DNA from: Bacillota bacterium
GTDB taxonomy: Bacteria; Bacillota; Bacilli; Paenibacillales; NBRC-103111
DNA length: 64,000 nucleotides
Assembly (NCBI GenBank): GCA_023393235.1
Contig: JAEWMH010000119.1
Span: 1 to 64,000, forward strand
Reading direction: 5' to 3'
Position numbers and translations under genes: made by a program. Shown here piece by piece: positions 30,263-38,690 of this stretch. Position 1 is the stretch's first letter. Every line of letters starts with the position of its first letter. The notes beneath the pieces were generated by a model. That model did not search any database. It had not been told where the DNA came from and saw only the letters and a list, made by a program, of their open reading frames with translations.

Positions 30263-31294
30263 ATGGCGGCGGCAATACGGGTGGAGGGGCTGCAGAAAAC
30301 GTTCCGTGTGAAGGAAAAGCGGGCCGGCTTAAAAGGAAGCGCAGAAGCGCTGTTCCGGCCGGTGTACAAGGAGAAGCTGGCGGTGAAGCCCATTGGCTTC
30401 CAGGTGGAGGAGGGGGAGATTCTGGCCTTTATGGGCCCCAACGGAGCGGGCAAATCCACCACCATCAAGATGCTGACGGGCATCCTCCATCCCACGTCGG
30501 GTAAGGCGGAGGTGCTGGGCCTTTGCCCTTGGGAGGAGCGGCGCCGGTTAGGGTTCCTGGTGGGGTCGGTGTTCGGCCAGAAATCCCAGTTGTGGTACCA
30601 TCTGCCGCCGGTGGATTCCTTCGAGCTCCTGGGAAGCATCTATGAGCTGCCTAAAGCCGACTTCATCCGCCGCCGCGACGAGCTGGCCGAGCGCTTCGAA
30701 ATTACGCCATACCTGAACACACCCGTACGCCGTCTGTCCCTGGGGGAGCGGATGCGTTGTGAAATTGTGGCCGCGCTTTTGCACCGGCCCCGGGTTGTCT
30801 TTTTGGATGAGCCGACTATTGGTCTGGATGTGATCGTCAAGCAAAAAATCCGCGAGCTGATTCTGGAGATGAACCGGGAGGAGGGCACCACCTTGTTCCT
30901 GACCTCCCATGATGCCGGAGATATCGAGCAGTTGTGCAAACGGGCCATCGTGATCAATCACGGGGAGATTATCCTGGATGAGCGGGTTTCCCGGATGAAG
31001 CGGGAATATCTCACCTACAAAACCGTCGAGCTGCGGCTGCGCGAGGTCTGCGCTCTGCCCCCGCTGCCGGGAGTGCGGATTTTGAAGCAAACGGCCAATG
31101 GGTTGAAGCTGAATGTGGACACATCGGTAATCGGGATGGAAGAGGTGCTGGGCCAACTGGTGGCGTGCTGCAAAATCGGGGACGTCACCATTGAAGATCC
31201 GCCCATGGAGGAGATCATCGCCAAGATTTATGAACGGACAGAACGGGTAGCGGACCGGCCTATAGAGTCCGTGCCGCTTGTAGGGGGGAGTTAG
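30263..31294 (+). CDS. ABC transporter ATP-binding protein (ABC-2 exporter)
   Basis: A 343-residue ATPase. Walker A is GPNGAGKSTT (about residues 57-66), the signature is RLSLGERMRCEI, Walker B VVFLDEPTIGLD and the H-loop SHDAGDIE. The long version with about 80 residues after the ATPase core resembles the COG4586 group that works with two ABC-2 permeases. The ATG at 30263 has AAAAGGAGGGTG upstream. First gene after the riboswitch; the transported substrate is unknown, but riboswitch control suggests export of guanidine or a compound tied to nucleotide or stringent-response metabolism. Confidence 0.9.
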   Translation: MAAAIRVEGLQKTFRVKEKRAGLKGSAEALFRPVYKEKLAVKPIGFQVEEGEILAFMGPNGAGKSTTIKMLTGILHPTSGKAEVLGLCPWEERRRLGFLVGSVFGQKSQLWYHLPPVDSFELLGSIYELPKADFIRRRDELAERFEITPYLNTPVRRLSLGERMRCEIVAALLHRPRVVFLDEPTIGLDVIVKQKIRELILEMNREEGTTLFLTSHDAGDIEQLCKRAIVINHGEIILDERVSRMKREYLTYKTVELRLREVCALPPLPGVRILKQTANGLKLNVDTSVIGMEEVLGQLVACCKIGDVTIEDPPMEEIIAKIYERTERVADRPIESVPLVGGS

Positions 31295-31296
31295 CC

Positions 31297-32115
31297 GTGC
31301 AGTCTGTGTTCAAATGGGGCAAATTCGGATTGGGCAAATACGGGGCCATCGGCAAAATCACCGTGAAGAACCAGTTCATGTATGCGGCCGATCTGTTTAT
31401 CCGCACCCTCTTTCTGCTCCTGATCCTCTATGTGTTCACCCAACTGTGGAGTGTGACCTACGAAGGGGCGGGAGAGGCCGTTATCGGCGGCTACCGTTAT
31501 CATGAGCTGATCTGGTATCTGATTTTCTCCGAATCCTTGACCATGGCCATGCCTAAGCTTCATGTGACGGTGGAGGAGGAGGTTAAATCCGGCGGCATCG
31601 GTTATATGCTCTGCCGCCCCGTGAGCTATGTAGGCTACCGGTATGCGGAGTTCGCCGGAGAGTTTCTTGTGCGGCTTGTCTCCAACCTGCTGGTGGGCGG
31701 GGCGTTGGGTATCTTCCTGTTCGGCTTGCCGGATTTTGGCTGGGGATGGGTGGGGTTTCTGCCTGTTTTGATTGGAGGAGCGACGCTGAACTTTATGATC
31801 CGGATGCTGCTGGCCCTTTGCGCGTTTTGGGTGGAGGAAATTCAGGGGCTGGTGTTTGTTTACGATAAGCTGCTGTTTACCATAGGGGGTATGCTGCTGC
31901 CCTTGGAGCTCTTTGCGGAGCCTTTCCGTACCATCTGCCGCTTCCTGCCCTTCCAGACCATGATTTATTTTCCCGTGAAATCAGCTATCCAGTTCGATGC
32001 TCTGCGTATGGTGCACATGCTGGGCATTCAGGCGTTATGGATCGGGGGATTCGGTGCTCTCCTGTTTGCGGTGTACCGGAAGGGAGTGAGACGGCTCAAT
32101 GTCAACGGCGGGTAA
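31297..32115 (+). CDS. ABC-2 family permease (first)
   Basis: A 272-residue membrane protein with about six hydrophobic segments. It starts at GTG two bases after the ATPase stop, with GGGGGGAG as ribosome site. Its length, gene order and cytoplasmic start (FKWGKFGLGKYGAIGKITVKNQFMYAADL) fit the COG4587 permease that forms a heterodimer with the next gene product. It overlaps that gene by 17 bp. Confidence 0.85.
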   Translation: MQSVFKWGKFGLGKYGAIGKITVKNQFMYAADLFIRTLFLLLILYVFTQLWSVTYEGAGEAVIGGYRYHELIWYLIFSESLTMAMPKLHVTVEEEVKSGGIGYMLCRPVSYVGYRYAEFAGEFLVRLVSNLLVGGALGIFLFGLPDFGWGWVGFLPVLIGGATLNFMIRMLLALCAFWVEEIQGLVFVYDKLLFTIGGMLLPLELFAEPFRTICRFLPFQTMIYFPVKSAIQFDALRMVHMLGIQALWIGGFGALLFAVYRKGVRRLNVNGG

Positions 32116-32905
32116 AGGCTTGATGCGCAAATACGGCTTTGTTCTGACAGCGTGGAAGCTGAATCTGGCAGGCGCCATGGAGTTCCGGATGAGCTTCTTC
32201 CTGACGGCGGGGATGATGATGCTGAACAATGCAGTGTTCCTTTTTTTCTGGGCCATGTACTTCCAGCGGTTTCCTCTGGTGAACGGCTGGTCCTTGAATG
32301 ATGTCATGATGGTGTGGGCGGTAAGCACCACAGGCTATGGCATCTCCAACGTGCTTTTTGGGAATGCGCTGCGAATTGCCAACCTGGTGGCGGGAGGAGA
32401 CCTGGATGCTTATCTGATTCAGCCGAAGCCGGTGCTGCTGAATGTGCTGGTTAACCGGATGTCCCTCCTGGCTGCCGGGGATCTGCTGTTCGGGCTGGTG
32501 TGCTACGGGATATTCGGCGACCACTCCCTTGCGGGATTCGGAAAGTTCGCAATAGCCGCCCTTTTTTCCACCTTGCTGTTTACCTTTTTTCACATCCTCA
32601 CGCAATCCCTGGCCTTCTACATCGGTAACGCCGAAAATTTGGGCTACCAGTTTTTCATCGGATTTGTCACCTTCAGCACCTATCCGACGGATATTTTCAA
32701 GGGGATGGGCAGAATTCTGCTCTTCACCGTGATCCCCGCCGGATTCATCAGCTATATGCCCATCGGGCTGCTGCGGACACCTGAGGTTGGCTTTCTGACC
32801 GGTCTCCTGCTGGTTACAGCGCTGTTGGGCATAAGCGCCATAACCGTGTTTTATAAAGGGCTGGCCCGTTACAGCTCCGGCAACCGGATCGGCATGAAAA
32901 GCTGA
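32099..32905 (+). CDS. ABC-2 family permease (second)
   Basis: A 268-residue membrane protein with about six hydrophobic segments (LTAWKLNLAGAMEFRMSFFLTAGMMMLNN at the start). It fits the COG3694 partner permease. Its ATG lies inside the preceding gene, so translation is coupled. Together the three genes encode a complete exporter controlled by the riboswitch upstream. No clear terminator; short 11-bp tandem repeats and repeat element C follow. Confidence 0.85.
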   Translation: MSTAGKGLMRKYGFVLTAWKLNLAGAMEFRMSFFLTAGMMMLNNAVFLFFWAMYFQRFPLVNGWSLNDVMMVWAVSTTGYGISNVLFGNALRIANLVAGGDLDAYLIQPKPVLLNVLVNRMSLLAAGDLLFGLVCYGIFGDHSLAGFGKFAIAALFSTLLFTFFHILTQSLAFYIGNAENLGYQFFIGFVTFSTYPTDIFKGMGRILLFTVIPAGFISYMPIGLLRTPEVGFLTGLLLVTALLGISAITVFYKGLARYSSGNRIGMKS

Positions 32906-32929
32906 CCGCTCATCGATACGGGCGGGAGG

Positions 32930-32962
32930 CAGACGGCAGGCAGATGGCAGGCAGATGGCAGG
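32930..32962. repeat. three 11-bp tandem repeats
   Basis: CAGACGGCAGG at 32930 is followed by two exact copies of CAGATGGCAGG at 32941 and 32952, then CAACAGG. A small variable-number type tract just after the ABC operon. Confidence 0.7.
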
Positions 32963-32984
32963 CAACAGGCGGGCTGCATCGCTG

Positions 32985-33167
32985 TAACGGAACTCACCGG
33001 CTCTTAACGGGCACAATACGGCCGATTTGGAACGTAACGGAACTCAACGGCCCTTACAGTTCCAATTGTCTGCTTTTCGCCTACTGCTATGCCTCTAAGA
33101 GCCGGAGAGCTCCGTTAAAAAACCGCGGAGGGCAATTTCGCCGTTTAAGCGTCTCTCAATTCCGTTA
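32985..33167. repeat. 183-bp four-unit intergenic element, copy C
   Basis: Forward units at 32985 and 33035, inverted units ending at 33117 and 33167 (50, 83, 50 bp). Units are of the TAACGGAAC class ending CTTA. The element lies between the convergent ABC operon and the anti-sigma gene. Confidence 0.9.
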
Positions 33168-33212
33168 AAGGTTTACGCGCCCCACAAACTCAGGCAAACG
33201 GTTCCCTCCGTT

Positions 33213-34199
33213 CTAATATAACCGGATGCGCTCCTTTAGCCGGTAAACTGGAGCTGTACTATCTGGGCTTGGCCCCCACAGTTCTTCATGAATCCGCCAC
33301 TCTGGCTCAACCTCTTCAATGACCAGATACAGCTCCTGCGGGTGATGGAAATACAGGCTTTCGAATACGGCTTTGTTTGAATAATTGGCATCGGTGTACG
33401 TGTTTTTGTAAGCTGCGCGGTTCCCCATTTCGTCCTCCAGGTACGTCCGCTCCAGGGAAGGGGCGAAATCTGTGTCCTGTACAGTCAACGATAATACGGT
33501 TTCCATCGGGTATAGAGCGACTGTCCCAACATGAAGAGGATATTGGCCCCCCTCTGTCTGGAGCTTGAAGCTCAGCCCGGCATCATGAGTGTAAACCTTG
33601 CTTTCGGACGGTGTGTTGGCAATGGTGAAGGTCCGCACCTGCTTTGCTTTATCCTTGTTCCATACCTCCAATCTGATCTCCCCGGAATAAGAGAACCCTT
33701 CCGCGGCCTGCAGGCGCAAATAGCCGTTGTATATTCCGGGTTTATCTTCTTCGATGCTGTAGGTTGTCGCGGAGGTGCCGTAACCGGGCCCAGCCTCGCC
33801 AGGGTCTAACAGCAAATTTCCATTTTCGTCCGAAACCCTGAACACCAGCTTGTGCTCCAGGCCGGGTTTTGTCTGGATGGTGAAGGGGATATACAGCAGC
33901 CTGGAATCGGACGTAATTTCCGGGATGGTCAGGGTCAGGCCTTGTTTACTTTGCTTCAGGTTGACGGACTGGATGAGCCGCTGATAAATATCCGCAGGTA
34001 TCGAATCGCTCCCGATAACGGGACTTTTGACAAATGCGGCGACAGCCGGGTATGCACACAGAACGGCCAGAATCAATACTGCTGCGGCGGATGCCACCAG
34101 GGTGGAGGGCGGCCGGTAGCGTCTTTTGCGCTGGGCTCTGTCGATGGCATTGCGGATGACAGCATCCAGCTTGTCCGGGATTTGAACCTCAGAATTCAT
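33213..34199 (-). CDS. DUF4179-type membrane anti-sigma factor
   Basis: A 328-residue protein. A cytoplasmic N-terminus of about 40 residues (KLDAVIRNAIDRAQRKRRYRPP) is followed by one transmembrane helix (STLVASAAAVLILAVLCAYPAV) and a large extracellular domain. It overlaps the end of the ECF sigma gene, the usual order for sigma and its membrane anti-sigma. The N-terminal VPDKLDAVI-like region is typical of DUF4179 proteins. I start at the ATG at 34199, 7 bp after GGGAGG. It probably holds the sigma factor inactive until an envelope signal arrives. Confidence 0.8.
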   Translation of the reverse strand: MNSEVQIPDKLDAVIRNAIDRAQRKRRYRPPSTLVASAAAVLILAVLCAYPAVAAFVKSPVIGSDSIPADIYQRLIQSVNLKQSKQGLTLTIPEITSDSRLLYIPFTIQTKPGLEHKLVFRVSDENGNLLLDPGEAGPGYGTSATTYSIEEDKPGIYNGYLRLQAAEGFSYSGEIRLEVWNKDKAKQVRTFTIANTPSESKVYTHDAGLSFKLQTEGGQYPLHVGTVALYPMETVLSLTVQDTDFAPSLERTYLEDEMGNRAAYKNTYTDANYSNKAVFESLYFHHPQELYLVIEEVEPEWRIHEELWGPSPDSTAPVYRLKERIRLY

Positions 34200-34710
34200 G
34201 GTTAGGCCTCCCACCAATATAGGCTTTGAGCTTTTTCAGCGCCCGGTGCAGATGGGTTTTCACCGTACCTACCGGGGTTTCCAATATCTCGGCAATCTGG
34301 CTGTTCGGCAGATCATGCAGATATTTAAGAATGATGACGGTTTTGTAGGGTTCATTGAGCCGGTCAACAGCTTCCAACAGATCCAGCTTGTCCTCCACAG
34401 CCAGGCCGGCCGCATCGGCGATGTCCCGTTCCGTGAGGAGGGGCCAGCCGGAGCGGGATTTCTTTTTCATCAGCAGCGCTTGATTAATGAGGATTTTAAC
34501 CAGCCAGGTAGTAAAATACTCCGCATGCTTCAGCTTCCCGATGGAACGGAAGGCATGGTAGACGGTTTCCCCGACAATATCCAATGCGTCCTGCTCATTT
34601 TTCACATACAGGTAAGCCGTTTTGTACAAAAGCCCCCTGCGTTCGGTTATGAGTTCATAAAAGCTTTGGGGATCCCCCTTTTTGGCCTTTTCGATTTTCT
34701 CCATATCCAT
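34189..34710 (-). CDS. ECF-type RNA polymerase sigma factor
   Basis: A 173-residue sigma-70 family protein with region 2 (FYELITERRGLLYKTAYLYVKNEQDALDIVGETVYHAFRSIGKL) and region 4 (LNEPYKTVIILKYLHDLPNSQIAEILETPVGTVKTHLHRALKKLK). This is the SigV/SigM-like ECF type. The ribosome site TTAAGGAGGAGCAT precedes the ATG. A TGAAACC motif at 34780-34786 on the minus strand may be part of an autoregulated ECF promoter, but I could not find a matching CGTC box at the right spacing. It is followed by its putative anti-sigma factor. Confidence 0.88.
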   Translation of the reverse strand: MDMEKIEKAKKGDPQSFYELITERRGLLYKTAYLYVKNEQDALDIVGETVYHAFRSIGKLKHAEYFTTWLVKILINQALLMKKKSRSGWPLLTERDIADAAGLAVEDKLDLLEAVDRLNEPYKTVIILKYLHDLPNSQIAEILETPVGTVKTHLHRALKKLKAYIGGRPNHEF

Positions 34711-34883
34711 TGGGATGCTCCTCCTTAATTGGAACAGGCAAGTCTATACAAAAGGATTAGATATCGCTCCAACCAATTTGGTTTCAAAATAGACCAAAAA
34801 GTTAGTTTTAGTCCCTTAGTCCGTCTTCCAGACCCGCCAGTTATTCCGGATCGGATATTTTTTCTTTTATTGGAAATGAAAAA

Positions 34884-34914
34884 TTGAAAAAATTAGCGTT
34901 TTTTGTAGTATACT
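34884..34914 (+). promoter_or_regulatory. possible promoter of the cheX-like gene
   Basis: TTGAAA and TATACT are 19 bp apart in an AT-rich stretch about 75 bp before the gene. The wide spacing makes it only moderate. Confidence 0.4.
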
Positions 34915-34987
34915 AGTCCTAAGCTATCGTTTATAATGAAAAAAATAAGTTTGTGCAGGATCCCTGGGAGCGGTTAGGAGGCCTATA

Positions 34988-35446
34988 ATGAAGGCGGAAT
35001 ACATAAATCCATTTCTGGAATCTGCCAGTATTGTGCTGGAGCAGATGATATGCGTGCGCCCGACCACGGGGGAGCTCGGCATTAAAGATGTGAAGCTTGC
35101 CGACAATTACATATGGATACAGATTGGGCTTACCGGCCAAATGCAAGGGGATATCGTGTTTGGGCTTCATGAATCGGTTGCGCTGAAGCTGGTTTCGGCG
35201 ATGATGGGCGGCTTTACCATTACGGAAATTGATGAAATGAGCAAAAGCGCCATCTCCGAGCTGGGCAATATGATCAGCGGCAATGCCAGCACCATTCTTT
35301 TTAATCAGGGAGTGAAGGTGGACATTACGCCCCCGGTGGTGCTGCAATCGGCCAGCCATGCAGGGTTTACCGCCAAGAAGGCTCTTACCATTCCGCTGAT
35401 TATCAACGGCATCGGAGAGATGGATATTCAAGTGCTGATTTCCTGA
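34988..35446 (+). CDS. CheX-like chemotaxis phosphatase family protein
   Basis: A 152-residue protein. The helix SKSAISELGNMISGNASTILF carries the E-x2-N signature of CheC/CheX phosphatases. It has one such motif, as CheX does. CheX removes phosphate from CheY. No other chemotaxis gene is nearby, so its partner must be elsewhere. The ribosome site GTTAGGAGGCCT precedes the ATG. The next gene, an SDR, begins 24 bp later and may be co-transcribed. Confidence 0.85.
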   Translation: MKAEYINPFLESASIVLEQMICVRPTTGELGIKDVKLADNYIWIQIGLTGQMQGDIVFGLHESVALKLVSAMMGGFTITEIDEMSKSAISELGNMISGNASTILFNQGVKVDITPPVVLQSASHAGFTAKKALTIPLIINGIGEMDIQVLIS

Positions 35447-35470
35447 TCGGACAGGAGGGACGATTGATAC

Positions 35471-36256
35471 ATGAAAGGAATCTCCCTGGACGGAGCGGTA
35501 GCTGTCATTACCGGCGCCTCCGGCGGGCTCGGTTCCGTCCTGGCGGCGGAGCTGGCCAGCCGGGGCTCTTATGTTGTGCTCGCAGGGCGTTCTCCGGAGA
35601 GGCTTAGTCTTTTGGCAGGCAAGCTGGGGGAACGGGCCTCCTGGGCCTCCATGGATATCACCTCTTTTGAGAGCATACAGGCAGCCGTTTCGGAGATTAT
35701 GTCGAGACATGGGCGTATCGACGTATGGATTAACAATGCCGGTTTTGGGATCTTCGAGAGGGCGGATGAGGCCCCACTCGAGCATTTTGAAGCGATGATG
35801 GACGTGAATTATATGGGGACGGTCCGCTGTACTAAGGCCGTTCTTCCTTATATGCAGAAGGCGGGCAAAGGGCAGATCGTCAATATCGCCTCTCTCGCCG
35901 GCAAAATCGGTACAGCCAAGGGCAGCGGCTATTGCGCCTCCAAACATGCGGTATTGGGTTTCACCGACAGCCTGCGGCAGGAGTTGGCGGGAACAGGGAT
36001 TACGGTCACGGCTATTAATCCCGGGCCTATAGACACTCCTTTTTTTGACCAGGCTGATCCGGAAGGCCATTATGTGGAGAATATCCGGTGGATGATGCTG
36101 CGTCCGGAGCAGGTGGCCCGCAAAACGGCAGAGGCGATTGCCAAGGGCCGCAAGGAAGCGGATCTTCCGTTTTTTCCGGCTGCGGGAGCGCGGATTCTCC
36201 GGCTTTTTCCCCGTTTGGCCGATGGTCCGGTGGGGCGTCTCATGAACAAAAAATAA
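35471..36256 (+). CDS. short-chain dehydrogenase/reductase
   Basis: A 261-residue protein of classical SDR type. The cofactor motif TGASGGLG is at residues 14-21, then NNAGFG, and the catalytic S-x(n)-Y-x3-K is visible as IASLAGKIGTAKGSGYCASK. An arginine after the first motif (AGRSPER) suggests NADP preference. The substrate is unknown. The C-terminus is hydrophobic-rich (FFPAAGARILRLFPRLADG), as in some membrane-associated SDRs. Terminator follows. Confidence 0.88.
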   Translation: MKGISLDGAVAVITGASGGLGSVLAAELASRGSYVVLAGRSPERLSLLAGKLGERASWASMDITSFESIQAAVSEIMSRHGRIDVWINNAGFGIFERADEAPLEHFEAMMDVNYMGTVRCTKAVLPYMQKAGKGQIVNIASLAGKIGTAKGSGYCASKHAVLGFTDSLRQELAGTGITVTAINPGPIDTPFFDQADPEGHYVENIRWMMLRPEQVARKTAEAIAKGRKEADLPFFPAAGARILRLFPRLADGPVGRLMNKK

Positions 36257-36265
36257 GCGGCAACG

Positions 36266-36301
36266 AAGCGCATTCTCCGGGAGAGCGGGGGTGCGCTTTT
36301 T
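36266..36301 (+). terminator. intrinsic terminator after the SDR gene
   Basis: AAGCGCA (36266-36272) pairs with TGCGCTT (36292-36298) followed by a T-run. Confidence 0.7.
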
Positions 36302-36352
36302 CCGTCGGGTACCTTGGAAAATAACAAAGATGGTCAAGCTGATAAATTTGCA

Positions 36353-36381
36353 TTGTTTCCCGGCGCAACTTCCCCTAATAT
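36353..36381 (+). promoter_or_regulatory. promoter of the lone ECF sigma gene
   Basis: TTGTTT and TAATAT are 17 bp apart, about 50 bp before the start. Confidence 0.45.
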
Positions 36382-36432
36382 AAGATTAAAAGCGACATAT
36401 GCGTTCAGCAGTTTATCGGAGGTTTTTTTTCC

Positions 36433-37017
36433 ATGTCTACATACCTGTCCATGCTGTTCACATCGGATTATATGTCCCTGCCCAAGGCGACCCAGCAGGA
36501 GATTTATAAAGAATACTATAAACTGGTGTATCCGTTGATTTATTTTATTCTGAAGGAATATCCGGCAACGGAGGATGTCATCCAGGAGTCTTTTTTGCGT
36601 ACGCTGGAGAAGTCTCACCAGCTGCAGGACGTACGGAGGCTCGAGGGTTGGCTGCGGATGGTGGCGCGTTCGGTTGCGCTGAATTATCTGCGGAAGCTCA
36701 AGCGCAACCGGACTGAGCTGGAGACCGACGAGATCTTCGGCATCAGCGGGACTCCGGCGGGCATCGTCCGCCCTTCTCTGGAGGAAGAGGTGGAAGTAAA
36801 TCTGATGAAGGAGGATATCCGCAAATATCTGGATCTTCTGAAGCCCGAGTACCGCCAGCTGATTGAGATGCGCTGGTACAGCAATTTGAGCTACCGGGAA
36901 ATGGCCGCGGCTTTAGGCACGACCGAGAATGTGGTGCGCCAGAAGCTTTACCGGGCCCGGGAAACGGTCCGGGACAAGCTGAAGGAAAATTGGGAGGGTG
37001 TGCGGATCAGACATTAG
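36433..37017 (+). CDS. sigma-70 family RNA polymerase sigma factor (ECF, no partner)
   Basis: A 194-residue protein with region 2 (YKLVYPLIYFILKEYPATEDVIQESFLRTLEKSHQL) and region 4 (LDLLKPEYRQLIEMRWYSNLSYREMAAALGTTENVVRQKLYRARETV). A GGAGG site lies about 9 bp before the ATG. Neither neighbour encodes a membrane anti-sigma; the DEAD-box helicase gene starts 90 bp later. It may be controlled only at the level of its own promoter or by an anti-sigma encoded elsewhere. Confidence 0.85.
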   Translation: MSTYLSMLFTSDYMSLPKATQQEIYKEYYKLVYPLIYFILKEYPATEDVIQESFLRTLEKSHQLQDVRRLEGWLRMVARSVALNYLRKLKRNRTELETDEIFGISGTPAGIVRPSLEEEVEVNLMKEDIRKYLDLLKPEYRQLIEMRWYSNLSYREMAAALGTTENVVRQKLYRARETVRDKLKENWEGVRIRH

Positions 37018-37107
37018 GCGGCCTGCAGGGTTGGACTTTTGGTCCCGGGGCATCCTATAATGGAAAAACGCCGGACGGCGTCACCCTTGAAGCATAAAGG
37101 AGTTTAT

Positions 37108-38607
37108 ATGACCATTCATACGTTCGAGGCCCTTCCCCTTGGCAAGGCCTTGATTCAAAATGTGCACAGCATGAATATAACCGAACCGACCCCCATTCAG
37201 AAGGAAGCGATCCCTGTGATTCTGGAAGGGCGGGACCTAATCGCCCAATCTCAGACCGGCTCCGGCAAAACGCTGGCTTACGCCCTTCCCGTCCTGGAAC
37301 GGATTGACCCTGCCCTGAAGAAGCAGCAGGCGCTGATTCTGGTTCCGACCCGCGAGCTGGGAGCACAGATCTTCCGGGTGATGGAGCAGGCTGCCCTGAA
37401 CACCGGGGTGGAGGCGCAGCTGTTGATCGGCGGCGCCTCTATCAGCAGGCAAATTGACCGGCTGCGGCTGCATCCCCAGGTGGTGATCGGTACCCCCGGA
37501 CGGGTGCTGGAGCTGATCAAGCTGCGGAAGCTGTCCATGCACCATGTGAAGACTATTATCGTGGATGAAGCGGATCATATCTTCGAGCAGGGAGAGGGCC
37601 GTGAGGTCGAAACGGTGATCAAAAGCGCCATGCGGGACCGGCAGCTTTGCTTCTTCTCGGCGACTATTCCCGATCCGGTCCGTTATCTGGCGGACCGCTG
37701 GATGCAGGACCCGGTTTCGGTGCAGATCGAACCCGAGCACAAAACCGCAAGCACACTGGAGCATCTCTACGTCGTTACACCGGACCGGGAGCGCATTGAT
37801 ACCCTTCGCAGACTGGTCAAAACCTTGGTGCCCCGGTCTGGAATTATCTTTACCAACCAGGTGAACGACATTGGGGAAATTCTGGCCAAGCTCCAGTATG
37901 CGGGGCTTTCTGTCGAAGGTTTGTACAGTGAGGCGGGCAAGCAGGACCGGGCCAAGGTGATGAAGGACTTCCGGGAAGGCCGTCTGCAGCTTTTGTTGGC
38001 TACGGATGTGGCTGCCCGGGGGTTGGACATTCCCGAGGTGACCCATGTGTTCCACTTCGATCTCCCCGTGGATGCCGATCATTACGTGCACCGCTCTGGA
38101 CGGACAGGCCGGATGGGCCGGCAGGGGGTATCGGTAGCCCTGTGTGCCCCTAACCAGCTGTTTATCCTGGAGAAGTTCTCCAAGAGCCTAGGGATTGATT
38201 TTGAGAAAAGAGTGCTGTTTGAGGGCCGGTTTTTGCGTGAGCAAGAGCTGCCCAAACGCCTCCTTCACCAAGAGGGGAACGGACAGACGGGACGTGGCGG
38301 ACGAGCGCCTGTAGTGGACCGTTCCAGAGGAGCGGCTGAGACCCGCGGCAGAACACCGGAGCTCCGTGAGGAAAACCGGGAAAAGGGTGGCCGCACTGTT
38401 GCCGGACGCCGCCAGGGCTCCGAGGACGGTCGTGCTTATGGACGTGACTCCGGTACCGCCGCATCCCCGCGGCAGGACAAAGCACCCGGCACCCGGCAGC
38501 AGGAGGCCAAATCCTCTGCCCGCGGCGGTAAGGTAGCCCGCAAGGCCGATCAGAAGAATAAAGGGGCGCCGCGCTGGCTCAAGGAAAAGCGGGGCTCCCA
38601 GGAATAA
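37108..38607 (+). CDS. DEAD-box RNA helicase with basic RG-rich tail
   Basis: A 499-residue protein. The Q motif (TEPTPIQKEAIP), Walker A AQSQTGSGKT, PTRELGAQ, TPGRVLEL, the DEAD box VDEADHIFEQ and SAT (FFSATIP) form the first RecA domain; ARGLDIPEV and HRSGRTGRMGRQG lie in the second. After about residue 385 the protein is rich in R, G, K and E, an RNA-binding tail common in ribosome or cold-shock helicases. The ATG at 37108 has AAAGGAGTTTAT upstream. Likely acts in RNA folding or decay. Confidence 0.92.
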   Translation: MTIHTFEALPLGKALIQNVHSMNITEPTPIQKEAIPVILEGRDLIAQSQTGSGKTLAYALPVLERIDPALKKQQALILVPTRELGAQIFRVMEQAALNTGVEAQLLIGGASISRQIDRLRLHPQVVIGTPGRVLELIKLRKLSMHHVKTIIVDEADHIFEQGEGREVETVIKSAMRDRQLCFFSATIPDPVRYLADRWMQDPVSVQIEPEHKTASTLEHLYVVTPDRERIDTLRRLVKTLVPRSGIIFTNQVNDIGEILAKLQYAGLSVEGLYSEAGKQDRAKVMKDFREGRLQLLLATDVAARGLDIPEVTHVFHFDLPVDADHYVHRSGRTGRMGRQGVSVALCAPNQLFILEKFSKSLGIDFEKRVLFEGRFLREQELPKRLLHQEGNGQTGRGGRAPVVDRSRGAAETRGRTPELREENREKGGRTVAGRRQGSEDGRAYGRDSGTAASPRQDKAPGTRQQEAKSSARGGKVARKADQKNKGAPRWLKEKRGSQE

Positions 38608-38626
38608 GTCGTTGGTTTCATAATAA

Positions 38627-38668
38627 AAGCGCCAGTCCTTCCCGGCTCAGGGGAGGGACTGGCGTTTG
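38627..38668. terminator. bidirectional terminator
   Basis: GCCAGTCC (from 38631) pairs with GGACTGGC (ending near 38663), extended by TCCC/GGGA, with A- and T-rich flanks. It serves the helicase and the converging flavoprotein gene. Confidence 0.8.
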
Positions 38669-38690
38669 TTTTGTCTGCAGACATGGACGG

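Noticed and set aside
35471..36256. The SDR as KduD, partner of KduI
   Set aside because: It is a generic SDR with a hydrophobic tail, sits next to a cheX-like gene, and shows no feature specific to KduD.
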